64,000 nucleotides of DNA from Crystallibacter permensis (GTDB lineage Bacteria > Actinomycetota > Actinomycetes > Actinomycetales > Micrococcaceae), in NCBI RefSeq assembly GCF_025960875.1, contig NZ_JAODLR010000003.1, forward strand, positions 1 through 64,000, in the 5' to 3' direction. Each line of letters begins with the position of its first letter. The first letter of the stretch is position 1. The position numbers and the translations under genes are program-made. Shown here piece by piece: positions 33,619 through 42,340 of the stretch. The notes under the pieces were generated by a model. That model searched no databases and had not been told where the DNA came from. It was given only the letters and a program-made list of their open reading frames with translations.

Positions 33619-34002
33619 ATGAATAATCAGGGGAACTTATTCAAGACTTCCGCGCTCACGGCGCTGGCGACACTGCTTTTAGCGGTCGTCCTGTATTTCG
33701 TGGGAAGTGATGCAGGAGGCTCAGCTGGCACCTTCGTCATCACTGCGTTCATCCTTCTGCTGATCGCCGCGGCTGCTGCACTCACGGTGGCTTTGTTCGT
33801 CTACAGGGAGGACGGCCGCAAACCTGGCAGCACGCCACTCATCTACGCGGTGATCGCCCTGCCTGTGAGTATCGTCCTGTTCTTCCTGTTTATCCCGACG
33901 TCCGTTGCGCTGTTGATGCTTCTGGGCATGTTCGGTTTCGTGACCGGCCTGTTGGCTCTTGTTGCAGGTCTGGTAAAAAAGCTATCCATCAAAACTGCCT
34001 AG
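33619..34002 (+). CDS. Small four-span membrane protein
   Basis: 127 residues with four hydrophobic helices (about 12-30, 37-60, 72-93 and 98-118). The start MNNQGNLFK has no clear ribosome site. Bases 33325-33618 upstream hold no other gene. The stop overlaps the stop of the phage-type gene on the other strand. No family is recognised. Confidence 0.5.
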   Translation: MNNQGNLFKTSALTALATLLLAVVLYFVGSDAGGSAGTFVITAFILLLIAAAAALTVALFVYREDGRKPGSTPLIYAVIALPVSIVLFFLFIPTSVALLMLLGMFGFVTGLLALVAGLVKKLSIKTA

Positions 34003-35045
34003 CCGGCCCGCTGCTGCAAAACTTTGACGGGTGTGATGGTCATCGAGTCGCGCCATCCCTCGTTTTTGCTGCGCGTCGTTAGGTCAGCCCACCGGATCTT
34101 GCCGCTGTTGAGCAGGTCGAGCCGGTCCTTACCCATGATGGTCTTCTGCGTGTCCAGTGTCAGGTTACCGGACCATTCCTGAGCATCGGGGAACGTGTCC
34201 TTGGAGTCGGCAACGTCGAACCCGAGTTCCTTCCACGACTTGGTGACGGGCACCCGGGCGCATCGGCCTTGGTGATGATCGAGCGGTCCTGGCTCGGTGA
34301 TCGGGTGCAGGGACCCATGGTTGGCTAGGCAGCTGGGGCACGTGCGCGCTGTTTGGGACGCTGACCAGCGCCATCCCGCCATGACGTCCGCGTTGGCTTC
34401 GTCGGACAGTTTGGCGCCAGCCCGGTGCATGTCCAGGACTTCGTTGCGTGCGATCATCGCTGCCCGGGTGAGACCTCCGTTGAAGCGGCCCTCTGCCCGG
34501 CGAACAATGCGCCTTGCCGTGGTCTTCGGGTTGTCGCCCACGGCGATGCCGCGGACCAGCTCGGTTTTCATGATCCGCACGACTTCGTCAGCGAGTGGGC
34601 GGGTGCCCTTGTGGATCTGCTCCAGAGTTCTGGCCACCATCGCGTCGATGGGTGCGGCGGTCAACTTGTCCGTGACTAGTCTGGCACTAACTGCAGGCAG
34701 CTGCGAACCGATCATCGCCGTCTGCGCTGCGTGGCCCGTCGTGGCGGCCGTGGACAGGTTCGGCTCAAGGATGACCCCGACACTGTCTGCTAGTTCGCCT
34801 ATGCGCTCCTGTATCAGCGCCAGTGCGGCAGTGAGGCGCCGGCTGCGCTGAACCTGTGCGCAGGAAACGCGTCCGTCCTTGGCATCGGCGGCCAGCAGCA
34901 GGATGGAATCCGCGAGTTCTGGCCCGATCTCGTCCCAAGCGTTCACCCACGCTTCCGCGAGCTGAGGGATGTGCTCGTCTGAAATCCGGAGCAGCGCTGC
35001 CCGCGCATCATCAGACAGCCGGCGTGTTTCAGGTGTGATCGCCAT
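33999..35045 (-). CDS. Phage minor head / head-morphogenesis protein
   Basis: 348 residues. The C-terminal part, ARNEVLDMHRAGAKL, then WRWSASQTARTCPSC, and later LDHHQGRCARVPV, is the signature of SPP1 gp7 / Mu F-like minor head proteins. The Cys/His pairs (C-x-x-C and H-H-x-x-x-C) probably bind zinc. The N-terminal half is helical. No portal, capsid or terminase gene lies near, so this is a lone survivor of a prophage or a cargo gene. The frame is intact. Confidence 0.75.
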   Translation of the reverse strand: MAITPETRRLSDDARAALLRISDEHIPQLAEAWVNAWDEIGPELADSILLLAADAKDGRVSCAQVQRSRRLTAALALIQERIGELADSVGVILEPNLSTAATTGHAAQTAMIGSQLPAVSARLVTDKLTAAPIDAMVARTLEQIHKGTRPLADEVVRIMKTELVRGIAVGDNPKTTARRIVRRAEGRFNGGLTRAAMIARNEVLDMHRAGAKLSDEANADVMAGWRWSASQTARTCPSCLANHGSLHPITEPGPLDHHQGRCARVPVTKSWKELGFDVADSKDTFPDAQEWSGNLTLDTQKTIMGKDRLDLLNSGKIRWADLTTRSKNEGWRDSMTITPVKVLQQRAG

Positions 35046-35285
35046 TCATCCAGTGTCAATGGCACGTCCTGCTGACTGCTTCCGGGTTTCCACTGCTGGA
35101 AGAATTGAAATGCTTAGCCATATTTTTACTCTCCGCAGGTCACGACTAGAGCCATGTTGCGCTGCAATCCTGCCCTTATTCAGCGGCGATACCAAGCCGT
35201 TCCCGATTTGTGCGCGGCATGCTTAGCCCAGCCTAGGATCTACCCGTATTCAATGTGCATGATGTGACTATCCTTGGATTTCGGC

Positions 35286-35657
35286 CTATTTTTGGAAGCG
35301 GTAGGCCAACCATGCAGCGATCTCATCCACTTCGAGCCGATCGGTGATGACCTTCAGGACGAAGTCGACGCCCTGAAGGTCATCGATCTTATAAATCGGT
35401 GACTCGTTAGCTGCCAAGAAGATTTGGGTAGAGGCCCATGCCGCCCTCTTGTTCCCGTCGAGGAAAGCATGATTCATGGCCAGCCCGGACATCAGTGCCC
35501 CAGCCTTCTGCGGCAAGGTTTCGTACAACTCTGCACCGCCGAAGCTGGTCTTCGGTTTATGAACTGCCGACTCTAACGCATCCATCGAGTGCACGGGGCA
35601 GTCGATAATCCGGTTGTGGATCTTCACGACCTGCCCAGTGGACAGGTAGCGAATCAC
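35286..35657 (-). CDS. doc: Doc-type Fic toxin
   Basis: 123 residues. The catalytic motif H63-A-F-L-D67-G-N69-K-R71 is that of Doc toxins, which phosphorylate EF-Tu or modify other targets. It overlaps the DUF4065 gene by four bases (ATGA at 35654-35657). Length is normal. There is no typical Phd antitoxin; the upstream Panacea-domain gene stands in its place. Confidence 0.85.
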   Translation of the reverse strand: MIRYLSTGQVVKIHNRIIDCPVHSMDALESAVHKPKTSFGGAELYETLPQKAGALMSGLAMNHAFLDGNKRAAWASTQIFLAANESPIYKIDDLQGVDFVLKVITDRLEVDEIAAWLAYRFQK

Positions 35658-36205
35658 CGATCAGCCAGGATTCGCAGCAGTCCGTCCCAGCGGTCCAGTT
35701 CCGCGTCGATAACCGAGTCCAGATCCGCCTCACCGAAATCAGCCATGGGTAGCTGAGGTTTAGCGGGCCGGCTCCCCTTCTCGATTGCGAGAAGTGAGTA
35801 GTACGTTCGCATATCCGACGGGCGGATCTCTACCGATCCACGCATTATTGGAGATACCTCAACGTAGGCTTCACGCCACGGATTCTCACTGTGGGAGAGC
35901 TCGCTCAACTGGGAGCCGTTCAGCTGTCCATAGAACGACACGACGGCATTGACCGTCGCCTTTTCGGCGTCAGTAAGATCTTCGGCAGACGCGGAAATTG
36001 CGCTGCTCCAAGTCTTGTCAGCACGCCATGCCTTGGGGGTTACTGGGCCATTAACCCACGCCTCGATAGGCTCGCTAAAGAGCGGGGTGCCATGCCATAC
36101 GGTGTGCCATGCCTGCGCGTAATACAGAAGCTTCTGCCGTTGTAGCAGCCCGAGAGTGTCGAAGTTCTCCCGAATGTAGGCAAGGATTGAGATTGCTGAC
36201 GTCAT
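35654..36205 (-). CDS. Panacea (DUF4065) domain antitoxin
   Basis: 183 residues from the inner ATG (MTSAISILAY), preceded by GAGGTGATTCC; an ATG 18 bases upstream gives six more residues. The core LLQRQKLLYYAQAWHTVW and PIEAWVNGPVTPKAW is that of SocA/GepA-type DUF4065 proteins. Panacea domains serve as antitoxins for many unrelated toxins, and here the partner is Doc, one base frame away. It should bind and silence Doc. The region 36206-36477 upstream has no gene that I can support. Confidence 0.85.
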   Translation of the reverse strand: MTSAISILAYIRENFDTLGLLQRQKLLYYAQAWHTVWHGTPLFSEPIEAWVNGPVTPKAWRADKTWSSAISASAEDLTDAEKATVNAVVSFYGQLNGSQLSELSHSENPWREAYVEVSPIMRGSVEIRPSDMRTYYSLLAIEKGSRPAKPQLPMADFGEADLDSVIDAELDRWDGLLRILADR

Positions 36206-36477
36206 CGGAATCACCTCATTCATTCTCTAATCGGATTGCTTCGTCAACAGGTTTATCCACAGGGGATGCATACATTCTACGGGAATGTGGGACAGCTGTG
36301 GTACAAGCAGGCGGAGCTGCTCGAGTTCACGGGCTGCTAAGACACCAATCGCAGGTCCTATCAGGTTATCCAGCCATGCAGTAGGGGGATTGGAGGGCGG
36401 ATTGTCTCTGTCAGCCTCCAATCCACCGTTTACTCACCGCAAATGTATGGCACTGAGGACCAGCGTCATTCTGACGC

Positions 36478-36732
36478 CTAATCTTTGAGTGTTCCCGTTT
36501 CAATTTCACGGGCTACGACTTGCAGGTTGCGGGTGTTCGGCTCGAAGCCAGCCGCCCTCACGCGCTTCACCAGCTCTGCATACACCTTGCTCGAGGGCTG
36601 ACGGTTCATGCCATCCCTGACGCCGCGCACAATGTCCTGTATCTGCTCGTCGCTCTGTGGTTTGAGCCTGCGCGCCGCCTCTTGCTCAAGCTTCTTCATG
36701 CCAGCCTTGTTCAGCTTGAAATTGTTTGCCAT
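36478..36732 (-). CDS. Small basic helical protein
   Basis: 84 residues (MANNFKLNKAGMKKLEQEAARR...). It is charged, helical and without cysteines. The layout recalls small phage structural or chaperone proteins, but I recognise no family. The ribosome site is weak. Confidence 0.5.
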   Translation of the reverse strand: MANNFKLNKAGMKKLEQEAARRLKPQSDEQIQDIVRGVRDGMNRQPSSKVYAELVKRVRAAGFEPNTRNLQVVAREIETGTLKD

Positions 36733-36819
36733 GAAGGTAGCGTATGCCTTGCCTCTGGGTATGTGAATCGTTTACCGAAACCAGTGCCGAGAACTTTTAC
36801 TGGTCGCTATGCTTGCGTC

Positions 36820-36954
36820 ATGACATCTGATGAGAAAGACCCGAAGGACACTCCAGACGCCGGACAGGAGTTTTCCGTGGCTGACCGCCAAGCGGAACAA
36901 GAGTTGAAGGATTACTATTACGACCATGAGACATTGGCTGACGAGCTAGGCTAG
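36820..36954 (+). CDS. Very short acidic protein (uncertain)
   Basis: 44 residues, MTSDEKDPKDTPDAG to YYYDHETLADELG, very acidic with a tyrosine run. There is no strong ribosome site. It lies divergently from the small basic gene at 36478-36732. It may be a real microprotein or chance. Confidence 0.3.
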   Translation: MTSDEKDPKDTPDAGQEFSVADRQAEQELKDYYYDHETLADELG

Positions 36955-37013
36955 CCGGCTGGTGTGGCGCCAAGCCCGCTTGTGGGCGCAAGGCCGTCTT
37001 CTGAGTCCACGTT

Positions 37014-37202
37014 TCACGCTCCCACGAAAGACAGGGCGGCGTACACGGATTCCGGCACGACTCCCTGAACCTCATAGAGCGGGGTCGAGAGCAGAGTCAA
37101 GCGGGTCCCAAGCTCTGTATTCAGGTCATACCAGTCGCGGGGCAGCTTGCCAGTAGACACGAAGTATCGGATGACTGCTACCCGCGTGCTGTGTTGGAAC
37201 AC
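37014..37202 (-). CDS. Small hypothetical protein (uncertain)
   Basis: 62 residues (MFQHSTRVAVIRYFVSTGK...). The middle, DWYDLNTELGTRLTLLSTP, looks like an ordered protein. No ribosome site is clear and no family is known. It may be a remnant of a larger phage gene. Confidence 0.3.
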   Translation of the reverse strand: MFQHSTRVAVIRYFVSTGKLPRDWYDLNTELGTRLTLLSTPLYEVQGVVPESVYAALSFVGA

Positions 37203-37365
37203 TTGGAAGTCTCATCCTCCGCCCTTGCCGATCTGCTGGCCTGACCGTTCGCCGGTGATGCTGTCCGTGATCGGCCCGCGTTCCAACCCGCACTCTTCAA
37301 ACGGCTGCCTGTGCTGCTTCAATGCCCTTGCTGAATAGTGCCAGATTGATTGCTCCTGCCATTTC

Positions 37366-37566
37366 CTACTTCTTGCGGGTGACTACGCGGGCCATGGCGT
37401 CGGCCTGGCGGGCCACGGATTCGAGCCGCTCTGATTCGTAGTGAAACTTCTTCCCTGCCGCTTCGTATGCTTCATCTGCCATGGCCCTGGCTTCGGCCTC
37501 AGCCCCGTGAAAGTCGGTCCCGGGTTTTGCCTTCAGATAGCGGTGCCGGGGCGCCTCGTCCGACAC
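37366..37566 (-). CDS. Small charged helical protein
   Basis: 66 residues (MSDEAPRHRYLKAKPGTDF...ARVVTRKK), predicted mostly helical with heptad-like spacing between 25 and 60. No family recognised. It lies downstream of the broken membrane gene on the same strand. Confidence 0.42.
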   Translation of the reverse strand: MSDEAPRHRYLKAKPGTDFHGAEAEARAMADEAYEAAGKKFHYESERLESVARQADAMARVVTRKK

Positions 37567-37718
37567 CAGGAACTGAGCCGTCGAGGCGACTCTTCGTCCC
37601 TATAGATCTCCTGCGCGTCGTCCAGCTGCACGAGCAGGGGTCGGCCCCCGAAACGTCTGCAGCCCTCAGGATGCCTTCGATCAGGCTGCGTACGGCCGGG
37701 CTCACGGGCCGCACCCGC

Positions 37719-38111
37719 TCAGGTGGATAGGTATTCCGGCTCGGACCTCGTGGCCCGGTCCAGCAGGTAGGAACCGAACATGAGCGCCGTGGCGCCGGCC
37801 GCCAGCCACCAACGCGGGTGACGGGTACCCGCCGAGCGGAGTGCCTGGACCATGCGTGTGTCCAGCCTGTCGGATTTGTCGGCCAAGGCGAAGATGGCAC
37901 CGGCGGCAGTCAGCCCGACGGCCGCTCTCAAGGATACGAGAACGGGCTGTCGCCCGGTACGGAGACCGCGACGGTCCAACCAGTCAGCCCAGCCATAGCG
38001 GCACGGACCGCGGTGCGTCCGGCATCTTGAAGCCTGGCCGGGTCGATTAGGGTCAGGGCACCGACCGCTGCCGAGGAAACAACACCGAATGCCAGACCTT
38101 TGGTGAATCAT
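37719..38111 (-). pseudogene. Broken small membrane protein
   Basis: From an ATG at 38111 one frame fails at once. The frame beside it reads FTKGLAFGVVSSAAVGALTL to VAVSVPGDSPFSYP and stops at 37928. The original frame then reads PVLVSLRAAVGLTAAGAIFA to MFGSYLLDRATRSEPEYLST. Joined, they make a protein of about 130 residues with four hydrophobic segments. Two single-base shifts (near 38105 and 37940) break it. The original function is unknown. Confidence 0.5.
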
Positions 38112-38138
38112 TCTAATTCCAGTTGGGGGAATCCTTGA

Positions 38139-38306
38139 ACGTCTTGCTACTTCTGTGTACTGGACAACCACGCCAAGCGGCCCCATACCGCCGACGCGCT
38201 CGAGGAGTACATCGCGTCGGGTCAGGCCCATCCCGGCGTGAAGCTGCTGTTCCATTCCGCGAATGTCCGGCCGGCCCTCCCCGCCGACGCGCGCGTGGTC
38301 CGCTGA
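38139..38306 (+). pseudogene. C-terminal relic of an unknown protein
   Basis: An open frame without a start codon reads LDNHAKRPHTADALEEYIAS and then GVKLLFHSANVRPALPADAR, ending at a TGA. Codon bias is that of real genes. It directly faces the start of the broken membrane gene. I cannot name the family. Confidence 0.4.
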
Positions 38307-38400
38307 CAGGCGGGCTTCGGAGCGTTCCCGAAGAGCTTGCCTGGGCTTGGCCCGAAAAGGCGAAATGGCCTGAAGTCAGGCCTCCCCAAGCCAACTCACT

Positions 38401-38712
38401 TCAAGCCATTTTCCACAGTGCCGCAGTTCCCCGAGGTGGCACCGGTACGCCGGCGGCACGCAGGTAGTCCTCGATGCACTTGTCCACTATCTGACGGTCA
38501 TTCACCGTGAACGGTTCAGTGCGTGTTTCGGTGACACCGCCGGTTTCGATCGTGACCCGCATTTCCCTGCCGGTGTCATCGGCGGGCAGCTTGCAGATGT
38601 TTTCGGTGCCGGCTGCCCATGCGGCGAGCATGCCTCGCCCGGTTTCGGGTACCTCGGCCCATTCGCTGCTGCGGGCGCCGTCGGGAACCCCGTCCCAGTT
38701 TGTTGGACTCAT
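38401..38712 (-). CDS. Hypothetical protein
   Basis: 103 residues. It begins MSPTNWDGVPDGARSSEW, then a domain with ENICKLPADD, TIETGGVTETRTEPF and VDKCIEDYLRAAGV. Two cysteines are present. It lies 32 bases after the DMP19-like gene on the same strand, perhaps in one operon. No family recognised. Confidence 0.5.
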   Translation of the reverse strand: MSPTNWDGVPDGARSSEWAEVPETGRGMLAAWAAGTENICKLPADDTGREMRVTIETGGVTETRTEPFTVNDRQIVDKCIEDYLRAAGVPVPPRGTAALWKMA

Positions 38713-38744
38713 TGCGGGAATCCGAGCCCTTCAGCTGGCTGTAG

Positions 38745-39155
38745 CTACGGGCCGACAGGTGCCGGGTCAGCGAAGGCGTCCGGCTGATCGGCCAGCTTCT
38801 TGTTGAAGGCCCTGCCCAGGAGGTCGCTGCCCTGCTCGCCGAAGAAGAGTTCGTCCGCGCGCTCCTCCAGCTCGCTTTGCGCGTCCAAGCTATCAGGGTC
38901 ATCGACATCGATGCCTGCGGCCTCAGTGGCGATCGACACGATACCGTCGGCCAGGGCATCGAGGCCGAACCATCGGTAGCCGGCCACGGCCGCAGTGAGT
39001 TCATCCTGGTCGAGGACCTGGATGCCGTGCATCAGGCCGCCGTTCTGGGCGTCGTTGTCCAGCATCAGCAGGTCGTAGAGTGCCCGGTCTCCCTCGGCCC
39101 GCGGACCCTCATAGTCGTCGTCCAGTGCCCGGTTCCACACATCTTTTTCGCGCAT
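38745..39155 (-). CDS. DUF4375/DMP19-like protein
   Basis: 136 residues from MREKDVWNRAL, with CCGGAGA directly before the ATG; a longer reading adds an arginine-rich shadow. The centre, LLMLDNDAQNGGLMHGIQ, is like the NGGF motif block of DMP19-type proteins, and the rest is acidic and helical. DMP19 of Neisseria is a DNA-mimic protein; whether this one acts so is unknown. Confidence 0.5.
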   Translation of the reverse strand: MREKDVWNRALDDDYEGPRAEGDRALYDLLMLDNDAQNGGLMHGIQVLDQDELTAAVAGYRWFGLDALADGIVSIATEAAGIDVDDPDSLDAQSELEERADELFFGEQGSDLLGRAFNKKLADQPDAFADPAPVGP

Positions 39156-39337
39156 TCTCCGGAATCCCCTCAGCAGTCGTAGCCTCGTCCGGCGCCGGCG
39201 GAAGCGGCCCCACGACCGAGCATAACGGCAGCCACGGCGACGGCAAGGCCTACGACAGCATTCTTTTGTTACCGACAGCGGGGCGCCGTCCTCTTCCGGA
39301 ATAAGATGTAACCAATAACCAAGCAACTAGGGGAAAC

Positions 39338-39856
39338 ATGGCCAAGATCGAAAAGCTCATCGAACAGGCCCAGCCGCATCTTCAGCCCGGCGAAACCATC
39401 CAGGCCGCCGTCATGGGCACGTACGAGACCAAAATCCTGGGTAGCGATTCGGTGCGCACCGGTGTCATGCTGGCGACGGACCGGCGCATCGTTTTCTTTG
39501 CGAAGAAACTCGGCGGCTACGATCTGGAGTCCTTCGCCTACGGCAACATCTCATCCTTCGAGCAGTCGAAGTCGATGATGGGCCACCAGATGTCGTTCTT
39601 CGCCTCCGGCAACAAGGTCAACCTCAAGTGGATTTCGGACCTTCCTGCCTTCGAGAAGTTCACGCAGGTGTTCAAGTCCCGGATCGGCCAAAGTGCCCCG
39701 GGTCCCGCGGTACAGGCTCCCGCACCGGCTCAGGCAGCGAACCAGGCAGACGAGGTATTCGACCGGCTGCGTAAGCTCGGCGAGCTGCGGGATGCCGGGA
39801 TTGTGACATCGGAGGAATTCGACGCCAAGAAGGCGGAATTGCTGGCCCGGATCTAA
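39338..39856 (+). CDS. PH-like domain protein with C-terminal SHOCT domain
   Basis: 172 residues. Residues about 10-115 form a bacterial PH-like fold (LQPGETIQAAVMGTYETK, then MLATDRRIVFFAKKL). After an Ala/Pro/Gln linker comes a short SHOCT domain (FDRLRKLGELRDAGIVTSEE, then FDAKKAELLARI, 141-172). Such pairs occur in many actinobacteria and phages and probably mediate oligomers or membrane contact. GGGGAAAC precedes the ATG. Confidence 0.8.
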   Translation: MAKIEKLIEQAQPHLQPGETIQAAVMGTYETKILGSDSVRTGVMLATDRRIVFFAKKLGGYDLESFAYGNISSFEQSKSMMGHQMSFFASGNKVNLKWISDLPAFEKFTQVFKSRIGQSAPGPAVQAPAPAQAANQADEVFDRLRKLGELRDAGIVTSEEFDAKKAELLARI

Positions 39857-40069
39857 TTTATTCGCGATTTCTGTTTACGGTTCCTCTTCCCCGGCTTCAG
39901 GGGCTCCGTAGTCCAGTAATCCTGCAGCGATCACTTAGGCGGTGTGCCGGTAGTCGTCCCGGATGGAGTCCTCCAGCTTCACGGTCTCCACCCGCCATTG
40001 TTTCGCCACGCCTGGTCGCGGGGGAGGTCCCGTGCAGCGAGTCGGGGGCGTACTGTTTTGCCTAACGGT

Positions 40070-40768
40070 TCATCTCTGCATTGCCTGACGCAAGCGGATG
40101 GTCCAATCTTGATAAACGGAACGGCTGATTCGGACCTTTTCCAAGGCCTTCTTGAGTGTTGTCCCTCGGTTCCGGAGCCGGTCCACCTCCAGCACTTGTT
40201 CAAAGCGACTTACCTCGTGAGCCTTGCGATTGGCAGCATATTGAGCATTTGCAACAGCCCGTCGCGCCAGGAACCTTGACGAGGCTGAAGATGATTGAGA
40301 ATACGTTCCTGGTAGCGCAGGCAGGGTTACTTGCGCGGCTTCAGCAACGGAGATCAGCGGGTGATCCGGCTCGTGAACAGTCAACGCGCTGGCCAGATCT
40401 GCGATGAGCTTCACATGAAAGTTTCGTGCGAGTGATTCGACAGCATTTGCTGCCTGACTCGTCAGGGAGATGTGCTCGGGGTTGACGCAGGCGGCGACCC
40501 CACACCTGTGGTGCAGCGGCTTGGGTACTTCGTGATATTCGCCCCGCAAGTCCATTTGCGCTGCCCAGTAGACGAGGCGGTGGACGAGACGGTTCGTCTG
40601 ATGTCTCCCTGAATAGGCGTAGCCATTTACCCTTTTCGATCCGCGCCACAAGTGGCAACCATTGCCTGGATCGAACTCTGATCGATTGCGTATGACGGCC
40701 AACAGAGCGACCGCATCCTTCGTCTGAATAGCGTGTTCGATCGGGCCCAAGCGAGAGAGGTCATTCAT
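40070..40768 (-). CDS. HNH-like endonuclease with C-terminal helix-turn-helix
   Basis: 232 residues from MNDLSRLGP. The N-terminal part has the HNH_3 layout: GCHLWRGSKRVNGYAYSG, HRLVYWA, then PLHHRCGVAACVNPEHISL, where His and Cys probably bind metal. The C-terminal third is helical and ends EKVRISRSVYQDWTIRL, a possible DNA-binding segment. Homing-type or phage HNH enzymes look like this. Upstream residues in frame (to 40846) lack a ribosome site and are left out. Bases 39857-40069 downstream hold nothing clear. Confidence 0.7.
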   Translation of the reverse strand: MNDLSRLGPIEHAIQTKDAVALLAVIRNRSEFDPGNGCHLWRGSKRVNGYAYSGRHQTNRLVHRLVYWAAQMDLRGEYHEVPKPLHHRCGVAACVNPEHISLTSQAANAVESLARNFHVKLIADLASALTVHEPDHPLISVAEAAQVTLPALPGTYSQSSSASSRFLARRAVANAQYAANRKAHEVSRFEQVLEVDRLRNRGTTLKKALEKVRISRSVYQDWTIRLRQAMQR

Positions 40769-41001
40769 ACAGACGGATTGTAGGAGCCGGGTCTGACAGT
40801 AAGCGGGGGTGGCCATTCTGTGGTGGACGCGGGTTACCTTGTTCATGCGCTACTTCAGATAACGGTTTTGGGCGTTTCTACAGAGGCACGAGAACACGGT
40901 TCGGGGAGCGGTTCTCAAGGCGAGAGCATACGGGTCTTGCTGCTAAAACGTGTTAGACATGTCCAATTACATGTGTTCACATCTATTGATACCTTTGCTG
41001 T

Positions 41002-41340
41002 ATGACCGCTGTCTACGAACTGACTGATGCCGAAACTGGCGCTTATCGCTTGGTCTCTGCCTCAGGCTCCTTCTATCGCCTAGATCTCACGCTGCCCGGC
41101 CGCACGTTGACGCGCCTTCCATTTGAGCACGATCAACGTTCTGGATTTGATTTGGACCCGGCAAAGGTTCTGCGTCGAGACGGAGAGCCTTTGCCTCTTG
41201 TGTTTCTGGATACTTTGAGGGTGGGGGAGTGCGCGGGATTCTATGTAATCGTGCGTGGCGGAGTCCTCACGTGGCGCCGAACCTCGCCCATAATGAGCAT
41301 CGTCAAACTGGCAGATGAACGGTGTGCGCCTACAGGTTGA
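41002..41340 (+). CDS. Hypothetical protein
   Basis: 112 residues (MTAVYELTDAETGAYRLVS...). The pattern of a beta-rich domain is visible, with the block RVGECAGFYVIVRGGVLTWRR in the second half. No family recognised. Two ACATGT boxes 12 bases apart lie at 40957-40962 and 40969-40974, 28 bases before the start, possible operator half-sites. The start has no strong ribosome site. Confidence 0.45.
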   Translation: MTAVYELTDAETGAYRLVSASGSFYRLDLTLPGRTLTRLPFEHDQRSGFDLDPAKVLRRDGEPLPLVFLDTLRVGECAGFYVIVRGGVLTWRRTSPIMSIVKLADERCAPTG

Positions 41341-41405
41341 TCGGCTACCACCTGAAAGTGTGCCGCCACTGGCTGTCCAGAGAGTATGACCGATAGGGGG
41401 GCAAT

Positions 41406-42015
41406 ATGCGTCGCAAGAGGCGCTTTGCATCGACGGGCGAATCCGCCCGCCGGGAGTTGAAACACGCGCGCATCGCGAAGTTGGAGGTGAAACCAAGTCC
41501 GACAGCCGGTTCCAGCCTCATCGGGTCACGGCCGTTGAGGGCCGCGGTCAAGATGCAAAAGAACCTCAAAGTCTTTGGAGGCGCCGCGATCGAGACGTCT
41601 GTTTCGCCCGAGGTCGTCCAAAGCATCCAAGCCACTGAGAATGCCTGGCGTGCAATTGAGGCAGAATTCGGTCTGCTCTCCAGCATCGAAGTATCGACCG
41701 CTGTAGGCTGCTCAACACCGAATCGCAGCTTCGCCTACGACCAGAGGAAGGCAGGAAGACTGATAGCGGCCTCGCGTCCGGAGGGACTACGCTATCCCCG
41801 GCTTCCAATTTGATCCGGTCAACAGGACGGTCCGCCGTGTTATGAAGGATCTGATAAGCGCGGCTCGCAATGCAGGTCGCAGCGACGCCAGCTTGACCCT
41901 ATGGCTGAACACTCCCACGGGCTACCTTGATGGTGCCCGGCCGGTGGATCTATTTGAGGAAGCCACGGAGTCGGTTGTGGAAGCTGTACGCCAGTCTTTC
42001 ACCGTCGAATGGTGA
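41406..42015 (+). pseudogene. Frameshifted orphan Xre/ParS antitoxin
   Basis: Residues TENAWRAIEAEFGLLSSIEV and QRKAGRLIAASRPEGLRYP match the RES antitoxin at 31855-32397. The frame is lost at the CCCC tract 41796-41799: removing one C restores PGFQFDPVNRTVRRVMKDLI to YLDGARPVDLFEEATESVVE and FTVEW at 42015. No RES toxin follows. Either the toxin was lost and the antitoxin is decaying, or this was a solitary anti-toxin copy. The defect is a homopolymer, so a read error is also possible. Confidence 0.7.
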
Positions 42016-42108
42016 ATATTAGATGGTTGGTTGCTGGGCGGCATCCCAGCCCCCGCGCGGAAAATAAATATCCCGTAAATAGCCCTTGAGCCGCTTTTGG
42101 GCAAACAA

Positions 42109-42151
42109 AAACCCCGTCTGTCCAAGCGTTTTGCCTAGTCAGACGGGGTTT
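42109..42151 (-). terminator. Terminator of the tRNA-Lys gene
   Basis: CAGACGGGGTTT (42140-42151) and AAACCCCGTCTG (42109-42120) form a perfect 12-bp stem. On the minus strand it is followed by TTGTTTG. It begins 5 bases past the tRNA 3' end. Confidence 0.88.
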
Positions 42152-42156
42152 GTCAG

Positions 42157-42229
42157 TGCACCCCCCGGGACTCGAACCCGGAACCCATTGATTAAGAGTC
42201 AATTGCTCTGCCAGTTGAGCTAGAGGTGC
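42157..42229 (-). tRNA. tRNA-Lys (anticodon CTT)
   Basis: 73 bases with all four arms. The acceptor GCACCTC pairs with GGGGTGC (one T-G pair). The D arm is GCTC/GAGC. The anticodon loop CTCTTAA, between ATTGA and TCAAT, gives CTT. The T arm is CCGGG-TTCGAGT-CCCGG. The discriminator is A and CCA is not encoded. Its 3' end faces the accessory region, which is the usual side for element integration, though no repeat of its end is seen in the window. Confidence 0.95.
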
Positions 42230-42340
42230 AGTGTGTTTGGGAGAGTTTCGGACTTTTTCGTTTCCGTTCTCTCCCTCGCAACGACATGTAACTCTAGCAG
42301 GACTTTTTGGTGAATGCGAAATCCAGCGGGCGATTGTTGG

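Noticed and set aside
36227-36421. 64-codon minus-strand frame upstream of the Panacea gene
   Set aside because: No ribosome site, no family and weak codon bias; more likely promoter region.
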